From contig NZ_QGGR01000010.1 in assembly GCF_003148685.1 (NCBI RefSeq), positions 124,001-188,000 on the forward strand: a stretch of 64,000 bases of DNA, given 5' to 3'. The number at the start of each line of letters is the position of its first letter. Position 1 is the first letter of the stretch. Of this stretch, positions 8,894 through 17,076 are shown piece after piece. The notes under the pieces are model-generated. The model did not search any database and was not told where the DNA came from. It was given only the letters and a program-made list of their open reading frames with translations. Origin of the DNA: Actinoplanes xinjiangensis. GTDB taxonomy: Bacteria; Actinomycetota; Actinomycetes; Mycobacteriales; Micromonosporaceae. The position numbers were made by a program, and so were the translations under genes.

Positions 8894-9742
8894 CTAAGCG
8901 ACGAGCAGACTCTCGATCATCTTGATAGTCGTGCGATGGTCGAGCGCCATGGCGCTCAATCGCTCGAACTCCTGCCGATACCAGTCAACCATGTCTGGTT
9001 GTTCCTCGTACAAGTCTCCCGCAAGACCTTCCATATAAACAACATCCAAATGGGTGGTCTCTCGGAACTCCAAAAGCGCCGCCGGCCCGCTCAGGAAGGG
9101 GTGGGCACCAGCGGTGAAGGGCAGTATCTGCAGGAAAACATTTGGCAATTTAGCTATCTCGATTAAATGGCGAAGTTGATCGGCCATGACCTCTCGATCG
9201 CCGATCACCCGGTGCAGCGCACCCTCGTCCATGAACGCCGACAATTCCAGCGGGCGATCGCTGGTAAGCCGCCCCTGACGGGTTTGGCGCAACGCGATCC
9301 GCCGGTCGATGTGCTCCTCGGGGTCGGTGGGCCGACCGCTTCTCATCAGTGACCGCATGTAATCGGGCGTCTGAAGAAGGCCGGGAATCAGCACCGGCTC
9401 CCAGGTGCGCATCGCCGACGCGGCGGCCTCCAGGCCCACGAAGTTGCCCGGGCGCATGATGTCGCGGTAGTCGGTCCACCAGGTGCGCTCGCGGGACTGA
9501 CGGGCCAGCTCGACCAGCGCCTCGCGCATCGTCTGATCCCGCACGTTGTAGAGGGTGAGCAGGTCACGGACATCCCGCGGGGTGACCGCGACCCGCGCGG
9601 TCTCGATGCGGGTCACCTTGGCGGAGTGCCACTCGAAGTGCCGGGACACGTCCTGTTGTGTGAGGCCGGCGGCTTCCCGGCATCGTTTGAGCTCCGCCCC
9701 GAGTCGGCGGCGGCGCAGCGTCGGACCCTCTATATCGGACAC
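8894..9742 (-). CDS. XRE/DUF5753 regulator (Scr1 family)
   Basis: 282-residue regulator. An N-terminal HTH (about residues 14-70, with CREAAGLTQQDVSRHFEWH) is joined to a DUF5753 domain (about 90-275) starting at RTWWTDYRD and containing EPVLIPGLLQTPDYMR. The family is abundant in actinobacteria and paired with small DUF397 proteins, some of which antagonise it; roles in antibiotic production and differentiation have been shown for a few. The GTG has TAGGGAG upstream. GC content is lower here than in neighbours, hinting at acquisition. Confidence 0.93.
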   Translation of the reverse strand: MSDIEGPTLRRRRLGAELKRCREAAGLTQQDVSRHFEWHSAKVTRIETARVAVTPRDVRDLLTLYNVRDQTMREALVELARQSRERTWWTDYRDIMRPGNFVGLEAAASAMRTWEPVLIPGLLQTPDYMRSLMRSGRPTDPEEHIDRRIALRQTRQGRLTSDRPLELSAFMDEGALHRVIGDREVMADQLRHLIEIAKLPNVFLQILPFTAGAHPFLSGPAALLEFRETTHLDVVYMEGLAGDLYEEQPDMVDWYRQEFERLSAMALDHRTTIKMIESLLVA

Positions 9743-9984
9743 CTGGACTCCCTACGGTCCTGATGAAGTCGATATTACGACCGCTACCTCGTGATCCCGG
9801 AACCCCATTCAAGATCGCGATTACCGAGAGATCAAAATACCGCGAGGACTGAATAAGAAGTCTAGTCCTTCTTGTATTGACCTTGGTGTTGGGTACATGA
9901 TGCTGCGGACATCGAGTTCTGTCTTGTTTCCTACATTCCTAGGTAAAAGATCATTGGAACTTGCGTCTAAGGGGCGTGGACGGA
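9743..9984. other. AT-richer intergenic region
   Basis: This stretch is markedly lower in GC than the rest of the window. It holds a small inverted repeat AAGAAG-N7-CTTCTT (9855-9873) and must carry the promoters of the XRE regulator (minus) and the GPP34 operon (plus). No gene is seen. Confidence 0.5.
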
Positions 9985-10626
9985 GTGTTGGCTGACCAGT
10001 ATTACCTGATCGCACACGAGGACCGGACCGGGCGGTCACGTCTGCATCCTCGTGCGACCGGCCTGGGGCTGGCTGCCGCATTACTCGCGGAGTTGGTCCT
10101 CGAAGGCCGCATCGCCGTCAACGACGGCGACCTGCACATCCTGGACCGGCGCCCACCTCGTGACGCTCTCAACCACGACATCCTCGACCTCCTCAACGCC
10201 CAGCCACAGCACCGCGACATCCGTACCTGGCTCGCCTTTCTCGCGCAGGACTCGGCACTGCGGGTCGCGGAGCGGCTGATGCGGGTCGGCGCCGTCGAGC
10301 TGGTCACCCGGCGCCGGATGCTCGGCACCACCCAGACCCTCTACATGCCCAACACCGCCCGGCAGCGCAACGCCGCCGCGTGGGCCTCCACCCGGGTGGC
10401 GAACATGCTGGTCCGCGGGATGGAGCTGAACGTCACCGACCGGATGCTCGTCGGGCTCGTCGTCTCCACCGGGCTGACGCGGCACGTGATGTACGGCTTC
10501 GAGAACTACCCGCACATCTACCACGCACTGCCCAGCATGATCGCCTCGTTGCCCGGTGATCTCCGGGAACTGGTCGAGTGCACCGAGGCCCTCGTCGGGT
10601 CCGCACTGGCGGTCGGTCGGCGGTGA
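9985..10626 (+). CDS. GPP34 (GOLPH3/Vps74-like) protein
   Basis: 213-residue helical protein of the GPP34 family, the bacterial relatives of eukaryotic GOLPH3, which bind membranes through phosphoinositides. Helices such as GLGLAAALLAELVLEGRI, DRRPPRDALNHDIL and the C-terminal ENYPHIYHALPSMI are characteristic. The start is taken as the GTG about ten bases after AAGGGG; in-frame TTG 9961, GTG 9976 and TTG 9988 are alternatives. Its stop overlaps the GTG of the permease gene (GTGA), so the two are probably co-translated. The bacterial role is unknown. Confidence 0.88.
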   Translation: MLADQYYLIAHEDRTGRSRLHPRATGLGLAAALLAELVLEGRIAVNDGDLHILDRRPPRDALNHDILDLLNAQPQHRDIRTWLAFLAQDSALRVAERLMRVGAVELVTRRRMLGTTQTLYMPNTARQRNAAAWASTRVANMLVRGMELNVTDRMLVGLVVSTGLTRHVMYGFENYPHIYHALPSMIASLPGDLRELVECTEALVGSALAVGRR

Positions 10627-12260
10627 GCCCGGGACGGCATCAACGACGACGGGACAACGTCGACCGCTGGGCCGGCACGATGCTGAACGAGCTGAACCGG
10701 GAGGCGGCCGCCAAGCGTGGCGGCCCCGGTTCGGACATCATCAGCGCGGCCCTGGCCAACAACCGGCTCGGCGTCTCGTCGGTGGTCTTCTTCGGCGTCG
10801 CCGGAGCCGCCCCGCTCACGGTGATCATCGGAGCCATCACGACGGTCTACGCGGTGGTCGGCAACACCGCGCTGCCACTGGTGTACATCGTCGTCGCGGC
10901 CATCCTGTCGATCTTCACGGTCGGTTTCGTGGCGATGAGCCGGCACATCGTCAACTCGGGGGCGTTCTACTCGTACATCAGTCATGGTCTCGGCCGGGAG
11001 CTCGGCGTCGCGGCGGCCTTCGTGGCCCTGCCGGCGTACGCGATGATGCAGATCGGTCTCTTCGGTCTGTTCGGCGTGGTCGCGGCCGGCATCCTCGGCT
11101 CGCTCGGGCTGGCCGTTCCCTGGGTGGCCTGCGCCCTGGTCGCCTGGGGACTGATCGCGGTGCTCGGCATGCTCTGGGTCGACCTGAGCGGCAAGGTCCT
11201 CGGCGTCCTGCTGATCGCCGAGATCGCCGTGGTCCTGGTCTACGACCTGGTGATGGTGGCCAACCCGCGCGACGGCGAGGTCAGCGTCGCCATGCTCAAC
11301 CCGGCGCAGCTGCTGACACCCGAGGTCGTCGCGATGATGGTGCTCGCGATCGGCGGGTTCACCGGGTTCGAGGCCACGGTGGTGCTCTCCGAGGAGGCCA
11401 AGGACCCGAAACGGACCATCTCCCGGGCGACCCACCTCGCGGTGCTGCTCGCCGGCCTGATGTGCGCGGTGTCCGCGTGGGCGATGTCGGTCGGCGCCGG
11501 TCCCGGCCGGATCGTGGCCGACGCCCAGCGGGAGGAGACGAACCTGGTCTTCAGCCTGGTCAGTCCACACGTACCCGACGTCATGATCACCATCGGCTAT
11601 CTGCTCTTCATGACCAGTATCTTCGCGGCGCTGCTGGCCTTCCACGCGGCGGTCTCCCGCTACCAGTTCGCCCTCGGCCGCGAGCGGATGCTGCCGAGCC
11701 GGTGGGGTTACACCCACCCGCGGACCGGTGCGCCGGTGGTCGGCTCGATCACCCAGAGCGTGCTGTCCCTGATCGCGATCCTGGCCTACTGGTTCACCGG
11801 GGCCGACCCGCTGGTGCAGCTCTTCGGCTACCTCACCGTCGTCGGCGGCCTGGGCGTGCTGATCCTGATGTGGGGCACCTCGGCAGCGGTGATCGCCTTC
11901 TTCGTGCAACACCCGAGACTGGAGAACGTGTGGCGGGGCCGGGTCACGCCGGTCATCGCGTTCTTCCTGCTCAGCATCATTCTGTTCGCCACCGTGGTGG
12001 GGCTCGGCGACGTCCTGGGACTGGCCGAAAACTCCATCTTCAACTGGGCCTTCGCGGCCGGTTACGCGGTCCTGGCGGTGCTCGGCGCCGGCTGGGCGGC
12101 GATCGTCCGATACACCAAGCCGGATGTGTACGCGGTGATCGGCCGCGGTGTGGAACGGCGGACCGTCTTCGAGTTCCCGGAGCCACCCCGGCCGCACTCG
12201 CACTCGACGGCCTTCCAGGACCACTATTCGACGACCAGCTCAGGTAGGGACTCCCGATGA
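10623..12260 (+). CDS. APC-superfamily amino acid permease
   Basis: 545-residue membrane transporter of the APC superfamily with about 12 helices. Typical features are the first helix SVVFFGVAGAAPLTVIIGAI with the small-residue unwound stretch, and the motif GFTGFEATVVLSEEAKDPKRT in helix 6 and the following loop. The start is taken as the GTG overlapping the upstream stop; the ATG at 10680 is an alternative. An amino acid or polyamine is the probable substrate. It overlaps the next gene by four bases (ATGA). Confidence 0.88.
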   Translation: MSPGRHQRRRDNVDRWAGTMLNELNREAAAKRGGPGSDIISAALANNRLGVSSVVFFGVAGAAPLTVIIGAITTVYAVVGNTALPLVYIVVAAILSIFTVGFVAMSRHIVNSGAFYSYISHGLGRELGVAAAFVALPAYAMMQIGLFGLFGVVAAGILGSLGLAVPWVACALVAWGLIAVLGMLWVDLSGKVLGVLLIAEIAVVLVYDLVMVANPRDGEVSVAMLNPAQLLTPEVVAMMVLAIGGFTGFEATVVLSEEAKDPKRTISRATHLAVLLAGLMCAVSAWAMSVGAGPGRIVADAQREETNLVFSLVSPHVPDVMITIGYLLFMTSIFAALLAFHAAVSRYQFALGRERMLPSRWGYTHPRTGAPVVGSITQSVLSLIAILAYWFTGADPLVQLFGYLTVVGGLGVLILMWGTSAAVIAFFVQHPRLENVWRGRVTPVIAFFLLSIILFATVVGLGDVLGLAENSIFNWAFAAGYAVLAVLGAGWAAIVRYTKPDVYAVIGRGVERRTVFEFPEPPRPHSHSTAFQDHYSTTSSGRDSR

Positions 12261-12877
12261 CGTACGCCATCCAGGAACTCGTGATCCGCCATGTGTCGCC
12301 GTTCGACACCGAGGAGATCACCGACCTCGTGGCCGAAGCGATGTGGGACGGCCCGGTCGCCCGCTGGCTGCATCCGGACGCCGCCGCGCGCCGGCGTCTG
12401 TCACCCGGCTACTTCGAGATCTTCGTCGAGTACGCGCTCCAGTACGGCGAGGTCTACAGCACCGCCGACGCCGACGACGGCCGGATGTGCGGGGTCGCCC
12501 TCTGGTTCCCGCTCACCGCGATGATCCCGCCGCCGATGGACTACGAGCGCCGGGTCAAGGAGGCGTCCGACACGGCCTTTCATCGCGTGCAGCAGCTGGA
12601 CGCGGCCCTGGAGGCGGAACACCCCCTGGAGCCGCATCACTACCTGGCCTTCCTCGCGGTCCGGCCGGGCCGCCAGAACGAGGGCATCGGCAGCGCGCTG
12701 CTCGGCCGCCACCACGCCCGCCTGGACCGGGCCGGGATTCCCGCCTATCTGGAGGCCAACGACCCGCGTAACCGCGATCTGTACCTCCGGCACGGATACC
12801 AGGTCCGGTCCGTGATCGACCTTCCCGACGGGCCACCGCTCTGGGCCATGTGGAGGGCGCCTATGCGCCTCAGCTGA
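12257..12877 (+). CDS. GNAT-family N-acetyltransferase
   Basis: 206-residue GNAT enzyme using acetyl-CoA. The acetyl-CoA loop RQNEGIGSAL lies in motif A (about residue 140) after the strand HYLAFLAVRPG; motif B is AYLEANDPRNRDLYLRHGYQ. The ATG overlaps the permease stop by four bases, so translation is coupled to the transporter, which suggests the acetyl acceptor could be the transported amine or amino acid. The acceptor itself cannot be told from sequence. Confidence 0.9.
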   Translation: MTYAIQELVIRHVSPFDTEEITDLVAEAMWDGPVARWLHPDAAARRRLSPGYFEIFVEYALQYGEVYSTADADDGRMCGVALWFPLTAMIPPPMDYERRVKEASDTAFHRVQQLDAALEAEHPLEPHHYLAFLAVRPGRQNEGIGSALLGRHHARLDRAGIPAYLEANDPRNRDLYLRHGYQVRSVIDLPDGPPLWAMWRAPMRLS

Positions 12878-12881
12878 AGGC

Positions 12882-13436
12882 CTACGCGGCGGCCGGGAAC
12901 TCGTAGATCCAGAACGACTGCTGGTCCAGGCACTCGGCGCGCATCGCGCCACCGGACAGCCGGCGCAGCATCAGCCGGACCACCCGGCCGAAATTGCGTT
13001 CGTCGTCGTTGTACCGGCAGTAGTCGATCCCGATCATCCCGTTCCTGGCGGCGGCGGTCTGCTGCATGGCCGTCACCAGTTCGGAGAAGGCCCGGGTGTC
13101 ACGGGCCTCGGTGCCGACCGCGGCGAACCCGACGTACCAGATGCGCTTCTCGGCGTACATCTCCGGCCATCGGCGCTCGAAGTATTCCGGCGCGATCAGC
13201 GGGACCGCGTAGAGGTCGTTGGTGAACGTGGACAGACCACAGAGCTTGCCGTCGTCGTTGAGGCAGAGGTACTTGTCGACTCTCGGGTCGCGCATGACCT
13301 CTTCGAACTCTGACCGATACATCAGGTGACGTTGCACGGCGAGGGAGCGGAGGTCGCGGAACGCGCCTTCATAGAGTTCCCAGGCTGCCTTGTGCATCTC
13401 ATCGTCGGTGATCTGGTCGATGATCTTGACAAGCAT
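12882..13436 (-). CDS. Unknown protein, possible GNAT-like fold
   Basis: 184 residues from the ATG preceded by GGGGAGCAG; the frame extends upstream without a better start. The alternation of an acidic N-terminal helix, the strand KLCGLSTFTN and the strand RIWYVGFAAVG resembles an acyltransferase layout, but no acetyl-CoA loop is recognised. It is convergent with the GNAT gene, only four bases apart. No function is assigned. Confidence 0.7.
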   Translation of the reverse strand: MLVKIIDQITDDEMHKAAWELYEGAFRDLRSLAVQRHLMYRSEFEEVMRDPRVDKYLCLNDDGKLCGLSTFTNDLYAVPLIAPEYFERRWPEMYAEKRIWYVGFAAVGTEARDTRAFSELVTAMQQTAAARNGMIGIDYCRYNDDERNFGRVVRLMLRRLSGGAMRAECLDQQSFWIYEFPAAA

Positions 13437-13889
13437 GGCTGCTCCCCGCTTCATCGTACTCAAGGCGATCGATGATGTTGGGATTTAGAGTACGAAGGGT
13501 TTTGGCGTCGCGACAATATGTAGTCGCGGAAATTGTGTGCCAATCCTGATTGGAGGTACGCCGTTCGAAACAGCCAGTATGCAACTTGCATAGTTGCAGG
13601 TAGACGGCCACATCCCACCCGTTCGAACCCTTGTCGCAGTTCTGCGCCGGACGCAGGTTAATCGGTTCACTCGAAGCGCATGATTCGGTGAGTCAGCCTT
13701 TTAGTGGAATGCACCGAGTACTAGCCTCCGTGCATGGAACGTCGTGTGTTCGCCTTTTTGCCGAATGGTCGGCGCGCGACGAGGGATCACCCTTCGACGA
13801 CGCAGCGGGTGATCGGTGCGGGCCGCACGGGCCGGGCCGTCCGGGCGAAGAGAGCGTCCCCCCTCTTGCCGGGGCGGCCCGTTCATCGA

Positions 13890-13917
13890 TTGACATAGTT
13901 TGACGTCCATACATAGT
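13890..13917 (+). promoter_or_regulatory. Promoter of the GH5 endoglucanase
   Basis: A perfect -35 TTGACA (13890-13895) and a -10-like CATAGT (13912-13917) are 16 bases apart, directly upstream of the CebR-like operator and about 65 bases before the GH5 ATG. Confidence 0.6.
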
Positions 13918-13932
13918 CTGCCCAGATCAGAG

Positions 13933-13946
13933 CGGGAGCGCTCCCA
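13933..13946. promoter_or_regulatory. CebR/CelR-like operator
   Basis: CGGGAGCGCTCCCA matches 13 of 14 bases of TGGGAGCGCTCCCA, the operator of the LacI-family cellobiose regulators CebR/CelR of Streptomyces and Thermobifida. It sits just downstream of the promoter, a position suited to repression relieved by cello-oligosaccharides. No LacI-family gene is in the window. Confidence 0.8.
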
Positions 13947-13982
13947 GCTTGCTCCCTCCCCGCGTGTCCTCCTAGGAGCGTC

Positions 13983-15659
13983 ATGTCGCGACTGCTCGGC
14001 AGATTGCTCGTCCTCGTCCTGCTCGCCACCGGCCTGTCCGCGGCCGCCCCGGCAGGCGCGCGAGAGCCCGTTCGCACCCCCGCCCAGGCCGTCGCCGCCA
14101 TGCAGCCCGGCTGGAACCTCGGCAACACCTTCGACGCCACCGGCGCCGACGAGACGTCCTGGGGCAACCCGCGGGTCACCCGCGAACTGCTCGCCGGCAT
14201 CCGGGACCAGGGCTTCAACAGCATCCGCATCCCGGTCACCTGGGGACAGCACCAGGCGGCCGACCACACCATCGACCCCGCCTACCTGGCGCGGGTCCAG
14301 GAGGTCGTCGGCTGGGCGCTGGACGAGGGCTTCTACGTGATGATCAATATTCATCACGACTCGTGGCAGTGGATCGCGACCATGCCCACCGACCACGACA
14401 ACGTGCTCGCCCGCTACAACGCCATCTGGACCCAGGTCGCCGCCGCCTTCCGGGACGCGTCGCCCCGCCTGGTCCTGGAGAGCGTCAACGAACCCCAGTT
14501 CTCCGGAAGCAGCGGCGACGCCCAGAACTACGCCCTGCTCGCCGAGCTGAACACGTCGTTCCACCGCATCGTGCGCGCCAGCGGCGGCGGCAACACCACC
14601 CGCCTGCTCGTCCTGCCCACCCTGCACACCAACGCCGACCAGGGCCGCCTCGACGCCCTCACCGCCGAGTTCACCGCACTCGACGACCCCCACCTGATCG
14701 CGACCGTGCACTACTACGGCTACTGGCCGTTCAGCGTCAACGTGGCCGGCGGCTACCGGTTCGACGCGACCGCCCAGGCCGAACTGCTCGGCACTTTCCA
14801 GCGCCTGCGCGACTCGCTGATCAGCAAGGGCATCCCGGTCATCCTCGGCGAATACGGCCTGCTCGGCTTCGACCGGCACACCGGGACCATCGAACAGGGC
14901 GAGAAGCTCAAGTTCTTCGAACTCTTCGGCCACCAGGCCCGCACGAGCCGGGTCACCACGATGCTCTGGGACAACGGCCAGCACTTCGACCGTACCGCCG
15001 GGATCTGGCGCGACACCGAACTGTTCGGGCAGATCGCGTCCAGCTGGCGCACCCGCTCCGGCACCGCGGCGAGCGACCTGCTGTTCGTCCGGCGCGGCGC
15101 CCCGGTCACCGCACGGACCATCACCCTCAACCCCAACGGCACCGGCTTCACCCACGTCCGGCTCGGCGCGACGACCCTGCGCCGCGGTCCCGACTACCAG
15201 GTGTCCGGCGATCAACTCACCCTCAGCGCGGGGTTGCTGTCCCGACTGACCAAGGCCGAGGGGTACGGGGTGAAGGCCTCCCTGTCCCTGCGGTTCTCCC
15301 GGGGCGTCCCGTGGCGGCTGGACATCGTCGCCTACGACAGTCCGGTCGTGTCCGCCGCCACCGGGACGACCGCGGCGTACGCCGTACCCACCGTCTTCAA
15401 CGGTGACCGGCTCGCCACCATGACCGCCACCTACGCCGACGGCGGCAACGCGGGCCCGCACAACTGGACCCCGTACAAGGAGTTCGACCGTGCCTTCGCC
15501 CCCGACTACGCAGCCGGCACGATCAAGCTGACCCCGGAGTTCTTCGCCGAGGTCACCGACGGCGCCCCGGTCACGGTGACGTTCGTCTTCTGGAGCGGTG
15601 ACACCGTCACCTACCGGATCACCCGCACCGGCGACTCGGTCACCGGAACTCCGGCCTGA
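13983..15659 (+). CDS. Secreted GH5 endoglucanase with X2 and CBM46-like domains
   Basis: 558-residue endo-beta-1,4-glucanase (cellulase or xyloglucanase, GH5 subfamily 4 look). The signal peptide (about 1-26) ends in PAGA. The GH5 barrel runs to about residue 360, with GWNLGNTFD at the start, acid/base Glu170 in SVNEP and nucleophile Glu290 in GEYG. A CBM_X2/Ig-like domain (about 364-450) and a C-terminal CBM46-like domain follow, the GH5-X2-CBM46 order known from secreted GH5_4 enzymes. The ATG has CTAGGAG upstream. A CebR-like operator controls the promoter. Confidence 0.93.
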   Translation: MSRLLGRLLVLVLLATGLSAAAPAGAREPVRTPAQAVAAMQPGWNLGNTFDATGADETSWGNPRVTRELLAGIRDQGFNSIRIPVTWGQHQAADHTIDPAYLARVQEVVGWALDEGFYVMINIHHDSWQWIATMPTDHDNVLARYNAIWTQVAAAFRDASPRLVLESVNEPQFSGSSGDAQNYALLAELNTSFHRIVRASGGGNTTRLLVLPTLHTNADQGRLDALTAEFTALDDPHLIATVHYYGYWPFSVNVAGGYRFDATAQAELLGTFQRLRDSLISKGIPVILGEYGLLGFDRHTGTIEQGEKLKFFELFGHQARTSRVTTMLWDNGQHFDRTAGIWRDTELFGQIASSWRTRSGTAASDLLFVRRGAPVTARTITLNPNGTGFTHVRLGATTLRRGPDYQVSGDQLTLSAGLLSRLTKAEGYGVKASLSLRFSRGVPWRLDIVAYDSPVVSAATGTTAAYAVPTVFNGDRLATMTATYADGGNAGPHNWTPYKEFDRAFAPDYAAGTIKLTPEFFAEVTDGAPVTVTFVFWSGDTVTYRITRTGDSVTGTPA

Positions 15660-15668
15660 CCCCGGCCC

Positions 15669-15710
15669 CCGGGCGGCGGCGACGGTCGGGCCACCGTCTC
15701 CGCCGCCCGG
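15669..15710 (+). terminator. Strong hairpin terminator of the GH5 gene
   Basis: 18-bp stem with one mismatch (15669-15686, 15693-15710) and a six-base loop, nine bases after the stop codon. Confidence 0.8.
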
Positions 15711-15813
15711 TTCTCATCCGGCCGCCCGGCGCTTGTCCAGCGCGCCGGGTCCTGGTCAGGCCGCCCCGTCCTTGATCAGTGCGCCTGGTCCTTGTCGAGC
15801 CGCCCGCCTTTCG

Positions 15814-15926
15814 TCGGACCGCCAGGTTTTCCTCAGTCGGACCGCCGGGTTCCCGTCAGTCGGACCGCGGGTTCCCGTCAGTCGGACCGCCAGGTCTTCG
15901 GCAGTCGGACCCGCCAGGCTCTCGTC
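15814..15926. repeat. Five tandem 22-23-bp repeats
   Basis: Units beginning TCGGACCGCCAGG or a close variant start at 15814, 15837, 15860, 15882 and 15905, reaching the 3' end of the LysE gene; more degenerate copies may lie upstream. Period is 23 bp, once 22. Confidence 0.75.
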
Positions 15927-16551
15927 AGGACGTGGCCAGGCGGAGGCCGAGGGCTACCAGGACGGCGCCGGTGACGGCGTCCAGTGAACGGCGCACAGCC
16001 GGCCGGGACAGCACCCGGCGCAGCGCGGCCACCAGGTTGGCGACCACCACGAACCAGGCGATCGTCACGGCCACCGCGACCATCGACAGCAGCAGGACGT
16101 CACCGGTCGTGCCCTCCACCGGTGCGAACTGCGGCAGCACGGCCACGAAGAAGACGCCACACTTCGGGTTCAGCACGTTGGTCAGCAGACCGTCGCGGAA
16201 CGAACCCCACAGACGCCCCTCGACACGCCCGGCCAGCGACTCGTCCGGCCCCGGGCCGCCGCGCCGGGCGGCGAGCAGTGCACTCACCCCCAACCACAGC
16301 AGGTACGCCGCACCGGCCAGCTTGACCACGGTGAACGCGACGGCCGACGCCGTGAGCAGAGCGGCCACCCCGACGGCGGCCGCCACCGACCACACGAACA
16401 TGCCGGCCGCCACCCCGACCGCAGCGACCATCCCGTGCCGCCGCCCCGCCACCACCGAGCGACGCACCACGACGGCGAAGTCCGGCCCCGGCGACGCCGC
16501 CGCCAGCCCGATCACACCCGCGAACGCCAGCGCCTGCCCCACATCACTCAT
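15925..16551 (-). CDS. LysE-family exporter
   Basis: 208-residue membrane protein with six hydrophobic segments. The LysE/RhtB signature is in the first loop, GLAAASPGPDFAVVVRRS. Members export amino acids or their analogues by proton antiport. The chosen ATG has GAGG about eight bases upstream; the frame continues far upstream only because a 63-bp repeat array keeps it open. Single gene, transcribed away from the repeat array. Confidence 0.88.
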   Translation of the reverse strand: MSDVGQALAFAGVIGLAAASPGPDFAVVVRRSVVAGRRHGMVAAVGVAAGMFVWSVAAAVGVAALLTASAVAFTVVKLAGAAYLLWLGVSALLAARRGGPGPDESLAGRVEGRLWGSFRDGLLTNVLNPKCGVFFVAVLPQFAPVEGTTGDVLLLSMVAVAVTIAWFVVVANLVAALRRVLSRPAVRRSLDAVTGAVLVALGLRLATS

Positions 16552-16623
16552 GCCCCGATCCTCACCCGCCCCGCCGATCCCCGGCGACCCCGCCCCAGTT
16601 CCCGCAGACCTGTTCGTCACCGA

Positions 16624-16993
16624 CCAGCTGGCCCCCACCGCTGCCTCACGCCCTTCAAAACAGCGGTGAGAACCAGCCGAAAAGATCCAGCTGGCCGTCA
16701 CCGCTGTCTCACGCCCTTCGAAACAGCGGTGGGAACCAGCCGAAAAGATCCAGCTGGCCGTCACCGCTGTCTCACGCCCTTCGAAACAGCGGTGGGAACC
16801 AGCCGAAAACATCCAGCTGGCCGTCACCGCTGTTTCGCGGCGTTTGAGGCAGCGGTGGGAGCCAGCCGGGAAGGTCTGGCTGGCTGTCACCGCTGTTTCG
16901 CGGCGTTTGAGGCAGCGGTGGGAACCAGCCGGGAAGATCCGGCTGGTCGTCACCGTTGTCTCGCGGCGTTTGAGGCAGCGGTGAGGGCCAGCT
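16624..16993. repeat. Six-copy 63-bp palindromic tandem array
   Basis: Copies begin at 16624, 16687, 16750, 16813, 16876 and 16939 with an exact 63-bp period. Each has an inverted repeat built on CACCGCTGT and ACAGCGGTG flanked by CCAGCTGG-like and CCAGCC-like ends. The array fills most of the 525-bp gap (16552-17076) between the LysE start and the GH3 stop. Because 63 is a multiple of three, frames stay open across it, but no coding signal is seen. Single copies recur at 25451, 35951 and 41342. Confidence 0.92.
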
Positions 16994-17076
16994 GGGTGTG
17001 GTCGGGCGGTGTGCGGGGTGGTTCTGTTGCGGGTCTTGGGTGAGTGGTGGCCGGAGGGCCGGAGGAGCGGGGGTGG

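Larger units (their letters stand above)
13437..13982. other. 546-bp regulatory intergenic region
   Basis: No convincing gene; the short frames here lack third-position bias. It contains a small inverted repeat CGCGAC-N8-GTCGCG (13509-13528), a large imperfect GC-rich hairpin (about 13833-13881) that may end upstream transcription, and then the promoter and operator of the GH5 gene. Confidence 0.6.

Noticed and set aside
13631..13914. Short frames on both strands upstream of GH5
   Set aside because: They cover the GH5 promoter and a GC-rich hairpin, have no ribosome site and show no third-position bias.
16624..16993. The 63-bp array as a CRISPR
   Set aside because: The repeat itself is the palindromic unit and the intervening bases are also conserved between copies, so there are no unique spacers; no cas genes are nearby.
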